A DNA stretch of 64,000 nucleotides from Verrucomicrobiota bacterium (GCA_021772615.1 JAJFLQ010000115.1:51919-115918); one strand, 5' to 3'; positions 8,290 to 17,450 are shown, counted from the first letter of the stretch. Numbers and translations are program-made. Notes: generated by a model not told the origin, from the sequence alone.

Positions 8290-10869
8290 TCATTCGTCGC
8301 TTGGCAGCATTACGTGCGTTGGTTCATCACGACCCGATGCATTCGTCGTCGCGGCTTTATGACGGTTGTAACCTTGCTCGATCGCAGCAGTCAGTGCTTT
8401 TATTCTCACTGGTTTGGTTACATAATCGTCCATGCCTGCGTCGAGACATCGCTCGCGGTCACCTTTCATGACGTTGGCGGTCATGGCGACAATCCACGGG
8501 CGATTCGGGAGTGTACCGCAGCTTCGAATCTTTTCTGTCGCCTCAAGTCCGTCCATTACCGGCATGTGCATATCCATGAATACCAGATCATACGCCTGTC
8601 GCTCCACGGCCTGCACCGCTTCCCTACCGTTCGCAGCGATATCTGCCCGATATCCCATTTTCTCGAGGATTCGCAGCGCGACCATTTGATTGACCATATT
8701 GTCCTCGACAAGCAGCATTCTAAGCGGCATGCGTTTCGACGTTCCGGGATCGAGTACGGCCTGATTCAGCGTCTCCTGGACCTTGAGCGGCTCACTTTCG
8801 AAATATTCCACGAGTCGGTCGTATAACTGGGATGGTTTGATTGGCTTATTCACATACGAGTTGTACGTGAGGACGCGCTTTAGCCCGCTTCCCCGACCGT
8901 ATGAAGTCAACATCACCAGCGGCGTGCCGTGCTTGATAAAATAATCACGAAGCCGCTGTTGCACCGTAACCTCCGCGGACTCGATAAACACTGAGTCGAT
9001 CAGAGCTACATGTGGAGGCGGGCTACTGTTGCTCGTCATTCGCACGGCGTTCTGAACCGAATCCACCAAGTGCGGGACCATGCCCCACGTCCTTACTGAC
9101 ATTTCGATTGATGAGCGGATCGTTGCATTGGGCTCGATGATCAAGGCGTATTTGCCGGCAAAGCTATCGTTGACTTTATGGAGATAATCGTTACCGGATT
9201 TTGTGAGTGAAACAGCAAGGATTGTGAAGTGAAAACTTGTGCCTTTTCCAGGTGTGCTCGACACCCATAAGGTGCCGCCCATCATTGTGACAAGTTTCTT
9301 GCTGATTGTGAGGCCGAGGCCGGTGCCGCCATATTGGCGTGTCGTAGAGGCGTCTGCCTGACTGAACGATGCAAATATGGTATCGATGCGATCTTCCGGA
9401 ATACCGTGGCCTGTATCGCGCACAGTAAAATGAAGACTGTTTAACAGATGCGCGGCCGCATGATCGCCATGCTCATGCTGATGTGTGCCGCTACCAGGGG
9501 CGTCGTGGACAGCGGATGTTGCAATTCGCATTTCTCCGACTGGTTTGGCGGTAACGGATACGATGATTTCACCGTGATCTGTGAATTTTACGGCGTTGCC
9601 CACGAGATTCACCAACACTTGCCGCAGCCGGGTGATATCGCCGATGATGCTTTCGGGACAGCCGTCCATGAGATAGGCCATACTCAAGTCTTTGTCCGCC
9701 GCTTTCATAGCCAGTAGATCCAGGGATTCCTCGATGCAGTCGCGCAGATCGAATGGCTGGTGCTCCAACTCCAGCTTGCCGGCTTCAATCTTGGAGAAGT
9801 CGAGGATATCGTTAATGATCGCGAGGAGTGCGTCGCCGCTGTTGCGCACCGTTTCGACATATTCACGTTGTTCGGACTCGAGACGGGATGACAACAATAA
9901 GCCTGTCATGCCGATAATGGCATTCATAGGTGTCCGGATCTCGTGACTCATTCGGGCCAAGAATTCGCTCTTGGCTTTCGTTGCGGCCTCAGCCGCATCC
10001 TTCGCCCGCTGCAGTTCCGATTCCGCCTTTTTCCGTTCGGTAATATCGCGGGCCACGCCGACGATTGCTACAGGCTCGCCAGATTCGTTCCTAATAAGCG
10101 AGCGTGAGAGTGATATCGGAAAGGGATCGCCGTCTTTGCGACGATGGTAAAACTCGCCGTGCCACACGGGTGACACGCCTTCCGGCGGGCCATCGACCGT
10201 CGGGAGGCCGCTGCGTTCGTCGCCTTCCCACAATTTTCGGCTGGGTTGGCCCAACATCTCCTTTTCGCAATATCCGTTCTGCCTGCAGAACGCCTTGTTG
10301 ACGTATATGATCTTATCGTTCATGTCAGTGATGAAGACACTGTCGGAGATGCACATGACCGCTTCGGACAACATCTGTGATTGCATCTCTGCCCGATAGC
10401 GCCGCAGTACGATCTCAATTTTTATCGGAAGAATCCGCAGGTACGTTCCTTGTGTATCTTTGACGATATACTCCTGCGCACCGGCCTTCAGTGCGCATAC
10501 AGCCGTATCCTCGGCAACCGCACTGGTTACAACGATCACGGGCGTATCACGAACATGGCCAATGATATCGGCGGCGTTGCCGTCGGGGAGGAAATAGTCC
10601 GTGATGATAATATCGAACCGTTGCTGCGACAGGAGCTTGCATGCATTGTTACACGACACCGCGAACGCGATGTCGTATGGCAGGTTTTCACGGTCTGCAA
10701 AGCGTTCGAAAACCACGCGATCCGCTTCGCAGTCGTCAACAAAAAGGACGGTAATCCGGCCGTTGTCGTCCATCAGATGCGACACCATTTTCATATGTTC
10801 ATCGGCTTTCCGGTCTTTAATCGTGTCGTTACTCTCGACAACCAAATTGTGTGATTTCGCTGGCGGCAT
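8290..10869 (-). CDS. Hybrid sensor histidine kinase with receiver, PAS, kinase and two C-terminal receiver domains
   Basis: A soluble signalling kinase of about 859 residues with no membrane segment. In order: an N-terminal receiver (VLFVDDCEAD; phospho-Asp in IIITDYFLPDG), a PAS/PAC sensor (ISDSVFITDMNDKIIYVNKAF), a HisKA domain with the phosphorylated His in FLARMSHEIRTPMNAI, an HATPase domain (N box LVNLVGNAVKFTD, then DTGHGIPEDR and YGGTGLGLTI), a degenerate receiver (IIEPNATIRSS, ALIDSVF), and a C-terminal receiver with LVEDNMVNQM, phospho-Asp in VFMDMHMPVMDG and the Lys in DYVTKPV. The arrangement is BarA/ArcB-like, but the input is carried by a receiver rather than a transmembrane sensor, so a partner kinase probably feeds it. 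ATG 10869 is taken as start; ATG 10794 is also possible. No output regulator is adjacent. Confidence 0.92.
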   Translation of the reverse strand: MPPAKSHNLVVESNDTIKDRKADEHMKMVSHLMDDNGRITVLFVDDCEADRVVFERFADRENLPYDIAFAVSCNNACKLLSQQRFDIIITDYFLPDGNAADIIGHVRDTPVIVVTSAVAEDTAVCALKAGAQEYIVKDTQGTYLRILPIKIEIVLRRYRAEMQSQMLSEAVMCISDSVFITDMNDKIIYVNKAFCRQNGYCEKEMLGQPSRKLWEGDERSGLPTVDGPPEGVSPVWHGEFYHRRKDGDPFPISLSRSLIRNESGEPVAIVGVARDITERKKAESELQRAKDAAEAATKAKSEFLARMSHEIRTPMNAIIGMTGLLLSSRLESEQREYVETVRNSGDALLAIINDILDFSKIEAGKLELEHQPFDLRDCIEESLDLLAMKAADKDLSMAYLMDGCPESIIGDITRLRQVLVNLVGNAVKFTDHGEIIVSVTAKPVGEMRIATSAVHDAPGSGTHQHEHGDHAAAHLLNSLHFTVRDTGHGIPEDRIDTIFASFSQADASTTRQYGGTGLGLTISKKLVTMMGGTLWVSSTPGKGTSFHFTILAVSLTKSGNDYLHKVNDSFAGKYALIIEPNATIRSSIEMSVRTWGMVPHLVDSVQNAVRMTSNSSPPPHVALIDSVFIESAEVTVQQRLRDYFIKHGTPLVMLTSYGRGSGLKRVLTYNSYVNKPIKPSQLYDRLVEYFESEPLKVQETLNQAVLDPGTSKRMPLRMLLVEDNMVNQMVALRILEKMGYRADIAANGREAVQAVERQAYDLVFMDMHMPVMDGLEATEKIRSCGTLPNRPWIVAMTANVMKGDRERCLDAGMDDYVTKPVRIKALTAAIEQGYNRHKAATTNASGRDEPTHVMLPSDE

Positions 10870-11125
10870 AAATCCAATCGGCCGTAGCTGCAACGACCAT
10901 CTTGTAGTCGCGGATTGCTATTCAGGTACAAACTTCGCAGAATTCGCAGATTTTGTACCATGTCTGCATCGCTCGGCGTTGTCGTCGGGTACCGGGGGCG
11001 GTAAGAATCAGAATCGCCTCGCATATCGGGATGATACAGGCTGTCGGACGAATCCAGATCATGTGTGTGGAAGGGATGTGTTGCCTGGTCGATATCGGGG
11101 AACGCTAAGGAGGGGGGACGGAAAG

Positions 11126-11821
11126 TCAGGATTTTGTGGCGGCGCCGCAACAGCGTTTGTACTTCTTGCCGCTGCCGCACGGGCAGGGTGCATTCTTGCT
11201 GACCGGCCGGCGTTTTGCTTCGGGCTGTGTTTTCCCCCTGTTCCGGCGGTCGGCGATTTTCCCACAGATGACGTGTGCCGCAAGACTGGAGCATGCCGGC
11301 ATGATGACGAAAGAGAAGGCGATAATAATCTTGCTGACAGTCTTCACATCAGCCAGGTCATGGAATGTCACCAGCGCATGGACAACGGTCTCGACGTACA
11401 GATACACGATCATCAACCCCGTGGCGATCGAAATTTTTGCGGCCAACGGCTTCGGTGGGCCAAGCGGGAAAAATGCGAACAGTATCAACGGCACCAGAAA
11501 GACATAGTAGTACTCCGACACCAGCCGTGGTCGGATATTCTGGCGAATGGTCTTGGTTTGTTTCTGGATGACATCAGGGTTGTCTTTGGACTTGACGTAG
11601 CTCACTTCAACAGTCGTCTTCTCAAGCGGCTTGAGAATGAGTCTCGAACTCGCCTTGAACGCCGTTGTTACGACGCTTTCGAGACCAGTGTTGCGCCAGA
11701 CCGCCATTGTAAGCACGCCGATCACGCACATGCGCAGTATGCCCACCGCGACCTGACGCGGCGCGGGCAACGCTTCTATAAGGTGCGTGATATCAGATGC
11801 CTGATGTGATTTCTTGTTCAT
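11126..11821 (-). CDS. Exosortase-linked membrane protein with C-terminal SEC-C zinc motif
   Basis: A 231-residue protein of unknown function. A hydrophobic segment near residues 22-42 is followed by a soluble loop and three hydrophobic stretches (about residues 105-120, 130-150 and 165-185). The last 20 residues are a SEC-C zinc-binding motif, APCPCGSGKKYKRCCG, known from the end of SecA and many unrelated proteins. It sits 32 bases downstream of, and on the same strand as, the exosortase gene, so the two probably form an operon. Several exosortase subtypes have a dedicated partner membrane protein of about this size, which is the most natural role here (inference). The SEC-C tail on such a partner is unusual as far as I know. 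Confidence 0.7.
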   Translation of the reverse strand: MNKKSHQASDITHLIEALPAPRQVAVGILRMCVIGVLTMAVWRNTGLESVVTTAFKASSRLILKPLEKTTVEVSYVKSKDNPDVIQKQTKTIRQNIRPRLVSEYYYVFLVPLILFAFFPLGPPKPLAAKISIATGLMIVYLYVETVVHALVTFHDLADVKTVSKIIIAFSFVIMPACSSLAAHVICGKIADRRNRGKTQPEAKRRPVSKNAPCPCGSGKKYKRCCGAATKS

Positions 11822-11853
11822 GATCCATCACGCCGGCTCAATGATTCGGATGG

Positions 11854-12459
11854 CTAGGCCGGTTCTGCGGGAGTGTCCGATGGTTGTGTGCTCGCCGCTG
11901 CATGTGCAGCTTGCTTGGCCTTAACGACCTTTGACGCCCAGTAACTCCAGTAGATAAAAATGAGGACCAACGCGTAGACCTGACCGACGCCGGTGTGATA
12001 GAACGCAAAGTCCTCGGCATCTTTGATCACATACAGGATCAGGATCAGGCCAAGCAGCCGTATCTGGTTGATAACAAATACGAAAATAAGTCCGTTCAGC
12101 AGCCCCAGGAATTTTTGCCGCAGGCTGCACGGAAACGGAAGAATCGCGCTTATTAGTATGAGATACGCCTGAACACCGTCACAGCCGTAACCAACAAGTA
12201 TCGACTTGTACGTGCCACCGAGCTGAAGTGTCAGCAGTATGCCCTGGGATTTGCAGTCCATGCCGAACAACGACATGATCGCTGCAAAACTCGTTGCAGT
12301 GAATTGATCAACGGGACGCAACAGCGCCTCCGACTGCGGCAAACTCATCAGTCCGACAAACGTCATCGCGAGGACGATAATTGCAATGAACAACGCAGTC
12401 GGGTTCTCGAATAAACTACCTTTCTTTGCGGTGCCGGGTGTAGATGTGTTTGTGCTCAT
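11854..12459 (-). CDS. Exosortase/archaeosortase family transpeptidase
   Basis: A polytopic inner-membrane cysteine transpeptidase that removes C-terminal sorting signals such as PEP-CTERM and attaches the protein to another molecule at the cell surface. At 201 residues it is one of the compact types. The catalytic trio is visible: Cys in YGCDGVQAY, Arg in NQIRLLGL and His in FYHTGVGQVYAL. Five or six hydrophobic segments surround them. Its size and the SEC-C-tailed neighbour suggest an XrtH-like or uncharacterised subtype, but the substrates visible in this window (intact protein at 55487-56212, broken one at 26022-26748) carry VPEP-type tails. The ATG at 12459 gives the normal N-terminus; upstream sequence in frame does not look coding. 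Confidence 0.85.
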   Translation of the reverse strand: MSTNTSTPGTAKKGSLFENPTALFIAIIVLAMTFVGLMSLPQSEALLRPVDQFTATSFAAIMSLFGMDCKSQGILLTLQLGGTYKSILVGYGCDGVQAYLILISAILPFPCSLRQKFLGLLNGLIFVFVINQIRLLGLILILYVIKDAEDFAFYHTGVGQVYALVLIFIYWSYWASKVVKAKQAAHAAASTQPSDTPAEPA

Positions 12460-12773
12460 GTAATGTACGCAGGTTGTTGGACGAAATGTTACGGCCTTCA
12501 GGACGACACGGATGAAAATGTACCACACACCGTGCATAATGTAAGTGATAAATCGCTAAATCTGTCGGCGGAGATGCAGCAAGCATCACTCGCGTTGTAA
12601 CGAGGCGTGACGTATTTAACCGCACCATCCCCCTCCCTGGCTATTTAATTTATTCGACGTCTACTGGGCGACCGCCAGAATCGGTACATTTTCTCCCAAA
12701 ATGTCATTGAATGCTACAGAACCATTCGAACAGGAACTCACTGCCTGCGACCAGCAAAGTCCGTCACACTGAC

Positions 12774-13490
12774 TCACTGGCCCAGATAAGCTGCTTTCAC
12801 CTTCGGATCGGCTAACAGGTCCGATGCGATACCGGACAACAGTAAGGTGCCGATTTCGAGTATGTACGCGCGTTTGGCGTGTAGAAGCGCTTCGTTAGCG
12901 TTTTGTTCCACAAGAAATATAGAAACGCCTTCTTCCTTGTTTATCTTCGTGATAATCTCGAAGATGAGATCAACGATTTTTGGCGCGAGGCCGAGGCTGG
13001 GTTCGTCCAACATCAACAGCTTGGGCGAACTCATCAGCGCGCGACCGATCGCGAGCATCTGTTGCTCGCCACCGGACAGCGTGCCGCCCTTTTGCCTGCG
13101 GCGATCCGCAAGCTTCGGGAAATAGTGAAACGCGCGTTCCATGTTGGCCCGGTAGGCGGCTGGGCTGGAGACGCAATACCCGCCCATCATGAGATTCTCT
13201 TCTACGCTCATATCCGGAAAAATGCGACGGCCTTCCGGGCAGTGTGAAATGCCCAACTTCACGATGGCATGGGGCTTGTGATTTGCAAGGTCTTCGCCTT
13301 GAAACGTGACCGTTCCCGACGTGGCCTGGAGGGTACGTGAGATCGTCCGAAGCGTCGTCGTCTTGCCGGCGCCATTAGCACCAAGAAGTGCGACAATCTC
13401 GCCTTCTTCAATATGCAGCGACAACCGCTGCAGAACTTCGATCGCTCCGTACGACGCATAAATATCTCTTAATTCGAGGATTACGGACAA
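12774..13490 (-). CDS. livF: Branched-chain amino acid ABC transporter ATPase LivF
   Basis: One of the two cytoplasmic ATPases that power uptake of leucine, isoleucine, valine or related substrates. It has a Walker A motif in LLGANGAGKTT, a Q-loop/LivF-type stretch ISHCPEGRRIFPDMSV, the ABC signature LSGGEQQML, Walker B in LLMLDEPSLGLAP and the switch histidine-equivalent region IFLVEQNA typical of LivF. Length of 238 is normal. Translation appears to start at TTG 13490, overlapping the end of livG by ten bases, which implies translational coupling. It is the last gene of the livHMGF cluster. The 230 bases beyond it up to the exosortase gene hold no recognisable gene or clear terminator. Confidence 0.95.
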   Translation of the reverse strand: MSVILELRDIYASYGAIEVLQRLSLHIEEGEIVALLGANGAGKTTTLRTISRTLQATSGTVTFQGEDLANHKPHAIVKLGISHCPEGRRIFPDMSVEENLMMGGYCVSSPAAYRANMERAFHYFPKLADRRRQKGGTLSGGEQQMLAIGRALMSSPKLLMLDEPSLGLAPKIVDLIFEIITKINKEEGVSIFLVEQNANEALLHAKRAYILEIGTLLLSGIASDLLADPKVKAAYLGQ

Positions 13491-14263
13491 TTTGACGTGC
13501 TCCTGCGTCCGAGATACGCTTCGATAACTTTGGGATTCTGCCGGACATCGTCCGGCGTGCCGCCGGCGATCAGCTTACCGTGGTCCATTACAAAGAGATG
13601 ATCGCAGATGCACATTACCAGTTTCATATCGTGTTCGATCAGGAGGATGCTGATCTTGAACTCCGAATTTATGCGTCTGATCATATCCATCAGATCCCGG
13701 GTTTCCTGCGGATTCATTCCCGCCGCGGGCTCATCGAGCAGCAGCAACCTGGCGCCGGTGGCAAGGGCGCGTGCTATTTCCAATTTTCGGCGCTGCCCAT
13801 ATGCGAGTGAACCTGCAGTGTCGTCGCACACCGGGCCAAGGTCGAACAGGTCCAGAAACTCCCGGCAACGCGCGGCAATCCGTCGCTCTTCGCGAAAGAA
13901 TCGTGGCAAGCGCAATAAGGCGTGGATCGTCGTGTAACAGATACTCCGGTGACATGCAACTTTGACATTGTCCGCTACAGACAGCTCGTCGAGGAGACGG
14001 ATATTCTGAAACGTTCGCGCTATTCCCAGATCGACGAGGCGATGTGCCGGTGTCGTCGTAATGTCCCGACGATCGAATTCGATCGTGCCGTGATCCGGCT
14101 GGTCCAGCCCGGTGATCAGATTGAACAGTGTCGTTTTTCCGGCGCCGTTCGGCCCGATCAAGCCTGCGATTTCGCCGCATCTCACGTCGATCGACACATC
14201 GTCTACGGCCACAACGCCGCCGAACCGGCGGATCACGCCGCGTGTACGCAACAGAAACGACAT
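13481..14263 (-). CDS. livG: Branched-chain amino acid ABC transporter ATPase LivG
   Basis: The partner ATPase of LivF. The sequence shows Walker A in LIGPNGAGKTTLFN, the LivG-type Q-loop region GIARTFQNIRLL, signature LAYGQRRKLEIARAL, Walker B in LLLLDEPAAGMNP and the H-loop in ILLIEHDMKLVM, followed by the usual C-terminal GTPDDVRQNPKVIEAYLG. I placed the start at ATG 14263 because it gives a 260-residue protein beginning SFLLRTRGVIRRFGG, like other LivG proteins; a GTG at 14311 would overlap livM by 19 bases. The gene lies between livM and livF in one transcription unit. Confidence 0.95.
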   Translation of the reverse strand: MSFLLRTRGVIRRFGGVVAVDDVSIDVRCGEIAGLIGPNGAGKTTLFNLITGLDQPDHGTIEFDRRDITTTPAHRLVDLGIARTFQNIRLLDELSVADNVKVACHRSICYTTIHALLRLPRFFREERRIAARCREFLDLFDLGPVCDDTAGSLAYGQRRKLEIARALATGARLLLLDEPAAGMNPQETRDLMDMIRRINSEFKISILLIEHDMKLVMCICDHLFVMDHGKLIAGGTPDDVRQNPKVIEAYLGRRSTSNCP

Positions 14264-14292
14264 GCCGGAGTTCGGCCCTGTTTGTCTCGAAG

Positions 14293-15222
14293 TCACCGAC
14301 GTCGCAACCACGTGATGGCCCTCCGTGGCAGGTCATGAAACTCATTGACGCCCAACAGCCCGTTGGGCACGATTCGGATTAGAAGAATAAGCAGGGCCGC
14401 AAAGATGAGCTGGCGATATTCGCTCACCTGAATCCCGCCGACGCTGGGGGCGAAACGAAGCAATTCCGGCAAGGCAACCAGGATCACCGCCGCCAGAGCG
14501 GATCCGCTGAAACTCCCCAGGCCGCCGAGTACGACCATGAGCAACACCTCGATCGTGCGCAGCAGTGTGAAATCATTCGGCGACAGGCTAATCTGATTGT
14601 AGGCAAAGAGTGCTCCGGCCAGGCCGGCAAACATCGCACAGAATAGAAATGACGCAATCTTGCAGCGGGCAGGATTTATACCCATCGTTCGTGCGGCGAT
14701 CTCGTCTTCACGGATTGCCATAAACGCCCGGCCGATTGCCGATCGCTTCAGATTCAGCAGCAGAATGTAGATCACGATCACGTGAATCCAGATAAACCAC
14801 CATTGACTGTAATACGCCTCGAAGGGCAGTTCTATACCGGTCGCGCCGCCAAACGGCTCATCGTATGTGAGTTTGCAACCCGGGAATTCAATGTTGTTCA
14901 GGCAGATTCGGACGATCTCGCCGAAGCCCAGCGTCGCGATCGCGAGATAGTCTCCGCGCAGCCGCAGGCATGGTATGCCCACAACCAGCGCACAGACAGA
15001 CGCCGCCGCCATTGCCGCGGCCGCGCCGATGGCGTAATTCCCGTATCCCCACGCCGGTTGAAACCAATATATCGTGACGAGTCCCGCCGCATAGGCGCCG
15101 ACTGCAAAAAAACCCGCATGCCCGAGCTGCAGCAGGCCGGTAAGCCCGCACATAAGATTGAGCGACATCGCGAGGATGATGTAGATGCCGATCTGCCCCA
15201 AAATTTCGAGAATGTATTCCAT
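14293..15222 (-). CDS. livM: Branched-chain amino acid ABC transporter permease LivM
   Basis: A 309-residue inner-membrane permease with eight to ten hydrophobic segments. The family landmarks are SLNLMCGLTGLLQLGHAGFF near the N-terminus, the IATLGFGEIVRI segment, and the cytoplasmic loop RSAIGRAFMAIREDEIAARTMGIN that contacts the ATPases, followed by MVVLGGLGSFSGS. It forms the translocation channel together with LivH. The ATG at 15222 lies two bases after the livH stop, so the two permease genes are tightly coupled. Nothing unusual is seen. Confidence 0.95.
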   Translation of the reverse strand: MEYILEILGQIGIYIILAMSLNLMCGLTGLLQLGHAGFFAVGAYAAGLVTIYWFQPAWGYGNYAIGAAAAMAAASVCALVVGIPCLRLRGDYLAIATLGFGEIVRICLNNIEFPGCKLTYDEPFGGATGIELPFEAYYSQWWFIWIHVIVIYILLLNLKRSAIGRAFMAIREDEIAARTMGINPARCKIASFLFCAMFAGLAGALFAYNQISLSPNDFTLLRTIEVLLMVVLGGLGSFSGSALAAVILVALPELLRFAPSVGGIQVSEYRQLIFAALLILLIRIVPNGLLGVNEFHDLPRRAITWLRRR

Positions 15223-15224
15223 CG

Positions 15225-16130
15225 TCAGACCTTCTCGATTTCGGGTTTACCGAGAATGCCCTGTGGCCGGATCAAAAGGACGACGATTAGCAGTAAGAAT
15301 GCCATGACGTCTTTGTATCCAGAGGGGATACCCGCCCAAATCACCATTTGTTGCAGGACACCGATCAGGAGACCGCCCAATACTGCGCCGGGAATCGACC
15401 CGATACCGCCGACCACCGCTGCGACGAAGGCGATCAGGCCGGGCATGAATCCCATCATCGGCTCAACGACACTTTGCGCACCGATTAGCGCGCCGGCTAC
15501 TCCGGCGAAGAAACCTCCCAATGCAAATGTTCGCATGGTCACGGAATCCACATCGATTCCCATAAGCCTCGCGGCATCCATGTCTTGACTGGTTGCCCGC
15601 ATCGCGCGGCCGAAGCGCGTTCTCATGACCACATACCATAGAACGAGCATCAGGGCTGCCGTGATAATGATAAATGCGAACTTCACGGTCTTTATCCCGC
15701 TGCCGCCGATCTGGATGGATTGTTGGCAGAGATCCTCGACAGCGCCGCCGTACGAAAGCGGGTTGCCGTTTTTTACGAGTGCGAAGAGATTCTGGAGGAA
15801 GAACGAGACACCAATCGCGGTGAGCAGCGCCACTAGGCGTCCGTTACTGCGAATCGGCCGGTATGCGACGCGTTCGCACAGTACGGCAATCAACGCGCCG
15901 GCAATGCCGGCAGCGAGCAGAATTGCAGGAATCGAAACAAACAACGACAGTTCCGGCGGTAGCAGCGTGTAGACGGCCAAGCCTGCGTAAGCGCCGACCA
16001 TGTAGAACTCGCCATGCGCAAAGTTGATCAGCTTTATTATACCGTACACGAGCGTGTAGCCCAGGGCGATCAGGGCGTATATTACGCCGATGCAGATACC
16101 GCCGACTAGGAAATATAAAAAACTATCCAT
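15225..16130 (-). CDS. livH: Branched-chain amino acid ABC transporter permease LivH
   Basis: A 301-residue polytopic permease and partner of LivM. It begins MDSFLYFLVGGICIGVIYAL and shows LGYTLVYGIIKLINFAHGE, the conserved N-terminal LivH block, the EAA-like coupling loop RTRFGRAMRATSQDMDAARLMGID and the C-terminal VVGGIGSIPGAVLGG and RPQGILGKPEIEKV. The frame stays open upstream to 16391, but that part is the translated tandem repeat and low-complexity sequence described separately, so ATG 16130 is preferred. The 5' region carries no obvious regulator site. It heads the livHMGF unit; the binding protein gene is 1.3 kb further upstream, after two unrelated genes. Confidence 0.94.
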   Translation of the reverse strand: MDSFLYFLVGGICIGVIYALIALGYTLVYGIIKLINFAHGEFYMVGAYAGLAVYTLLPPELSLFVSIPAILLAAGIAGALIAVLCERVAYRPIRSNGRLVALLTAIGVSFFLQNLFALVKNGNPLSYGGAVEDLCQQSIQIGGSGIKTVKFAFIIITAALMLVLWYVVMRTRFGRAMRATSQDMDAARLMGIDVDSVTMRTFALGGFFAGVAGALIGAQSVVEPMMGFMPGLIAFVAAVVGGIGSIPGAVLGGLLIGVLQQMVIWAGIPSGYKDVMAFLLLIVVLLIRPQGILGKPEIEKV

Positions 16131-16231
16131 TCGTATCACTTGGTCTGTCAGACATCGCGCATTCCCATGGCATAAGATACGGATCCAACCGAACACGTCC
16201 ACGTGTTTCGGCATATTTCGATTTCGGCGAA

Positions 16232-16318
16232 GGCGGGAATGGGTGAAGTTGAACCGCGAATGGACGCGAATGGACGCGAATCGGAACTGGTGGATGGCGG
16301 GAATGGGTGAAGTTGAAC
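16232..16318. repeat. 23-bp direct repeat flanking a 10-bp tandem repeat in a 460-base gene-free stretch
   Basis: The 23 bases at 16232-16254 (starting GGCGGGAATGGGTGAAG) recur exactly at 16296-16318. Between them, CGCGAATGGA is repeated head to tail nearly three times from 16255. Reading frames through it give Arg/Trp/Asn-rich nonsense, so it is not coding. Arrays of this 'cgcgaatgga' type are, from memory, scattered through several PVC genomes. It lies in the gap 16131-16590 upstream of livH; the rest of that gap shows no convincing gene, although a 70-residue - strand frame at 16392-16604 is open. Confidence 0.85.
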
Positions 16319-16590
16319 AGCGATCCGAGGGATTAGATTGCAATTTGCATTTTACTAAGGCGGACTTCTTCGCGGAATAGCGGATATCCAACTACTGGAG
16401 ATGCATGTACCTGACAGAGCATCTCTGTGGGCCGATCGGTTCCTTCCTCGGCAGGACGGACACTGGAGTTATCTTATATGGAACAAAACGTTTATTTGGC
16501 AGCCTATTTGCCGAACAACACAAGACGGATCGGCCTACTACATCGCCAATACCTCCGCGGCGCCACCGATCGAATACAACCGTCACGATC

Positions 16591-17052
16591 TTAATAGTCT
16601 TCATTCACCGTTCTATGGTCGTGTATATCATGGAGACGTTGTGCGGCACACAGGTCTGCAGCACGGATGTCAGCCGTACCGTTGCGTTGCTTGACGACGA
16701 GCTGGAGAAGTGGCGAAATAGGCCCCTCGGGCAGAAACCGTACCTCGTTCTTGATGCGCGGTACGAAAAGGCTCATCCCGAGCCCGAACGCCCAGCAGAA
16801 ATCTGCATTGTGATGAAGCGTTTGGCGATAGGCCTCAAACAGGTCCATAAACCGCGTCGCGTAATCCTCAACAGGCAGTGTTTTATTCAGTCGTTGCGCT
16901 TCCGCGACAGCGTACCAGAGGTTGAATCCCAGTCGAACGACTGACTCGTGATCGGAACGATCGTGTCGAACCCGTTCCTCCAGCGCATTGATCGCTGCCG
17001 GATAGTCCTCCCGGATCTCGAGATAGTGTATATTTTTAAGCGGCAACGGCAT
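16591..17052 (-). CDS. Conserved-looking hypothetical protein, helical
   Basis: Not recognised. A 153-residue soluble protein beginning MPLPLKNIHYLEIREDYPAA. It looks alpha-helical, with repeated Leu/Ala/Glu heptad-like spacing and aromatic pairs (RLGFNLWYAVAEA, NADFCWAFGLGMSLF), which recalls TPR-like helical repeats; this is inference. The frame continues upstream to 17184 but that extension overlaps the neighbouring gene and looks unlike protein. It starts 13 bases after the stop of the zinc-ribbon gene and is probably co-transcribed with it. The pair interrupts the liv gene set between the binding-protein gene and livH. Confidence 0.5.
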   Translation of the reverse strand: MPLPLKNIHYLEIREDYPAAINALEERVRHDRSDHESVVRLGFNLWYAVAEAQRLNKTLPVEDYATRFMDLFEAYRQTLHHNADFCWAFGLGMSLFVPRIKNEVRFLPEGPISPLLQLVVKQRNGTADIRAADLCAAQRLHDIHDHRTVNEDY

Positions 17053-17065
17053 GCAGAGTAGTTGG

Positions 17066-17329
17066 TCAGGAGGGCATTCGACGTAGATTACTCTTGCACT
17101 TGATACACATTCCCGCGGGCAGGATGGTATACGACACGGGAACAAGCGGCGGGAACAGAGACCAACCGCAGTAAGGGCAGGCAAAGGTCAGTATCGCCAG
17201 TCCGAAGAAGAATACCCACCATCGCCGCAGGTAACACCGAAAGGTCGCATAATTTCGGACAAATTCGGTCGCCGAGGCGGTTTTGCCTTTCCGCGTATCC
17301 TGATTACCTGCCAACGTATTCAGCGTCAT
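17066..17329 (-). CDS. Small zinc-ribbon membrane protein, unknown function
   Basis: Not recognised as a named family. An 87-residue protein with one hydrophobic segment (WWVFFFGLAILTFA, about residues 36-50) followed at once by CPYCGWSLFPP and, near the C-terminus, MCIKCKSNLR. The two CxxC pairs form a plausible zinc ribbon next to the membrane. The ATG at 17329 was chosen; the frame extends to 17362. No strong ribosome-binding site is seen. It sits between the liv binding-protein gene and the helical hypothetical gene on the same strand. Confidence 0.5.
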   Translation of the reverse strand: MTLNTLAGNQDTRKGKTASATEFVRNYATFRCYLRRWWVFFFGLAILTFACPYCGWSLFPPLVPVSYTILPAGMCIKCKSNLRRMPS

Positions 17330-17450
17330 CGAATCGTCTGCAGGCCAAAGGCTGGATGCCACCGTATTGGCAGGCGATGTTTCGTGGTGGTAGTAAACCG
17401 GACGTTTAGCCAGAGCAATTCACGCGATCTTGTTGCGTGGGTGGCGCTGA

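Noticed and set aside
10601..11809. 402-codon + strand frame spanning the histidine kinase start and the SEC-C gene
   Set aside because: Composition rich in Arg, Cys and His with no motif; it runs antisense across two well-supported genes and their spacer.
14782..15588. 268-codon + strand frame across livM and livH
   Set aside because: Antisense to two secure permease genes; Pro/Ala/Thr-rich mirror composition.
16392..16604. 70-residue - strand frame beginning MKTIKIVTVVF, overlapping the end of the helical hypothetical gene
   Set aside because: Only the first dozen residues look protein-like and there is no homologue or ribosome-binding site I can point to; kept out of the gene list.
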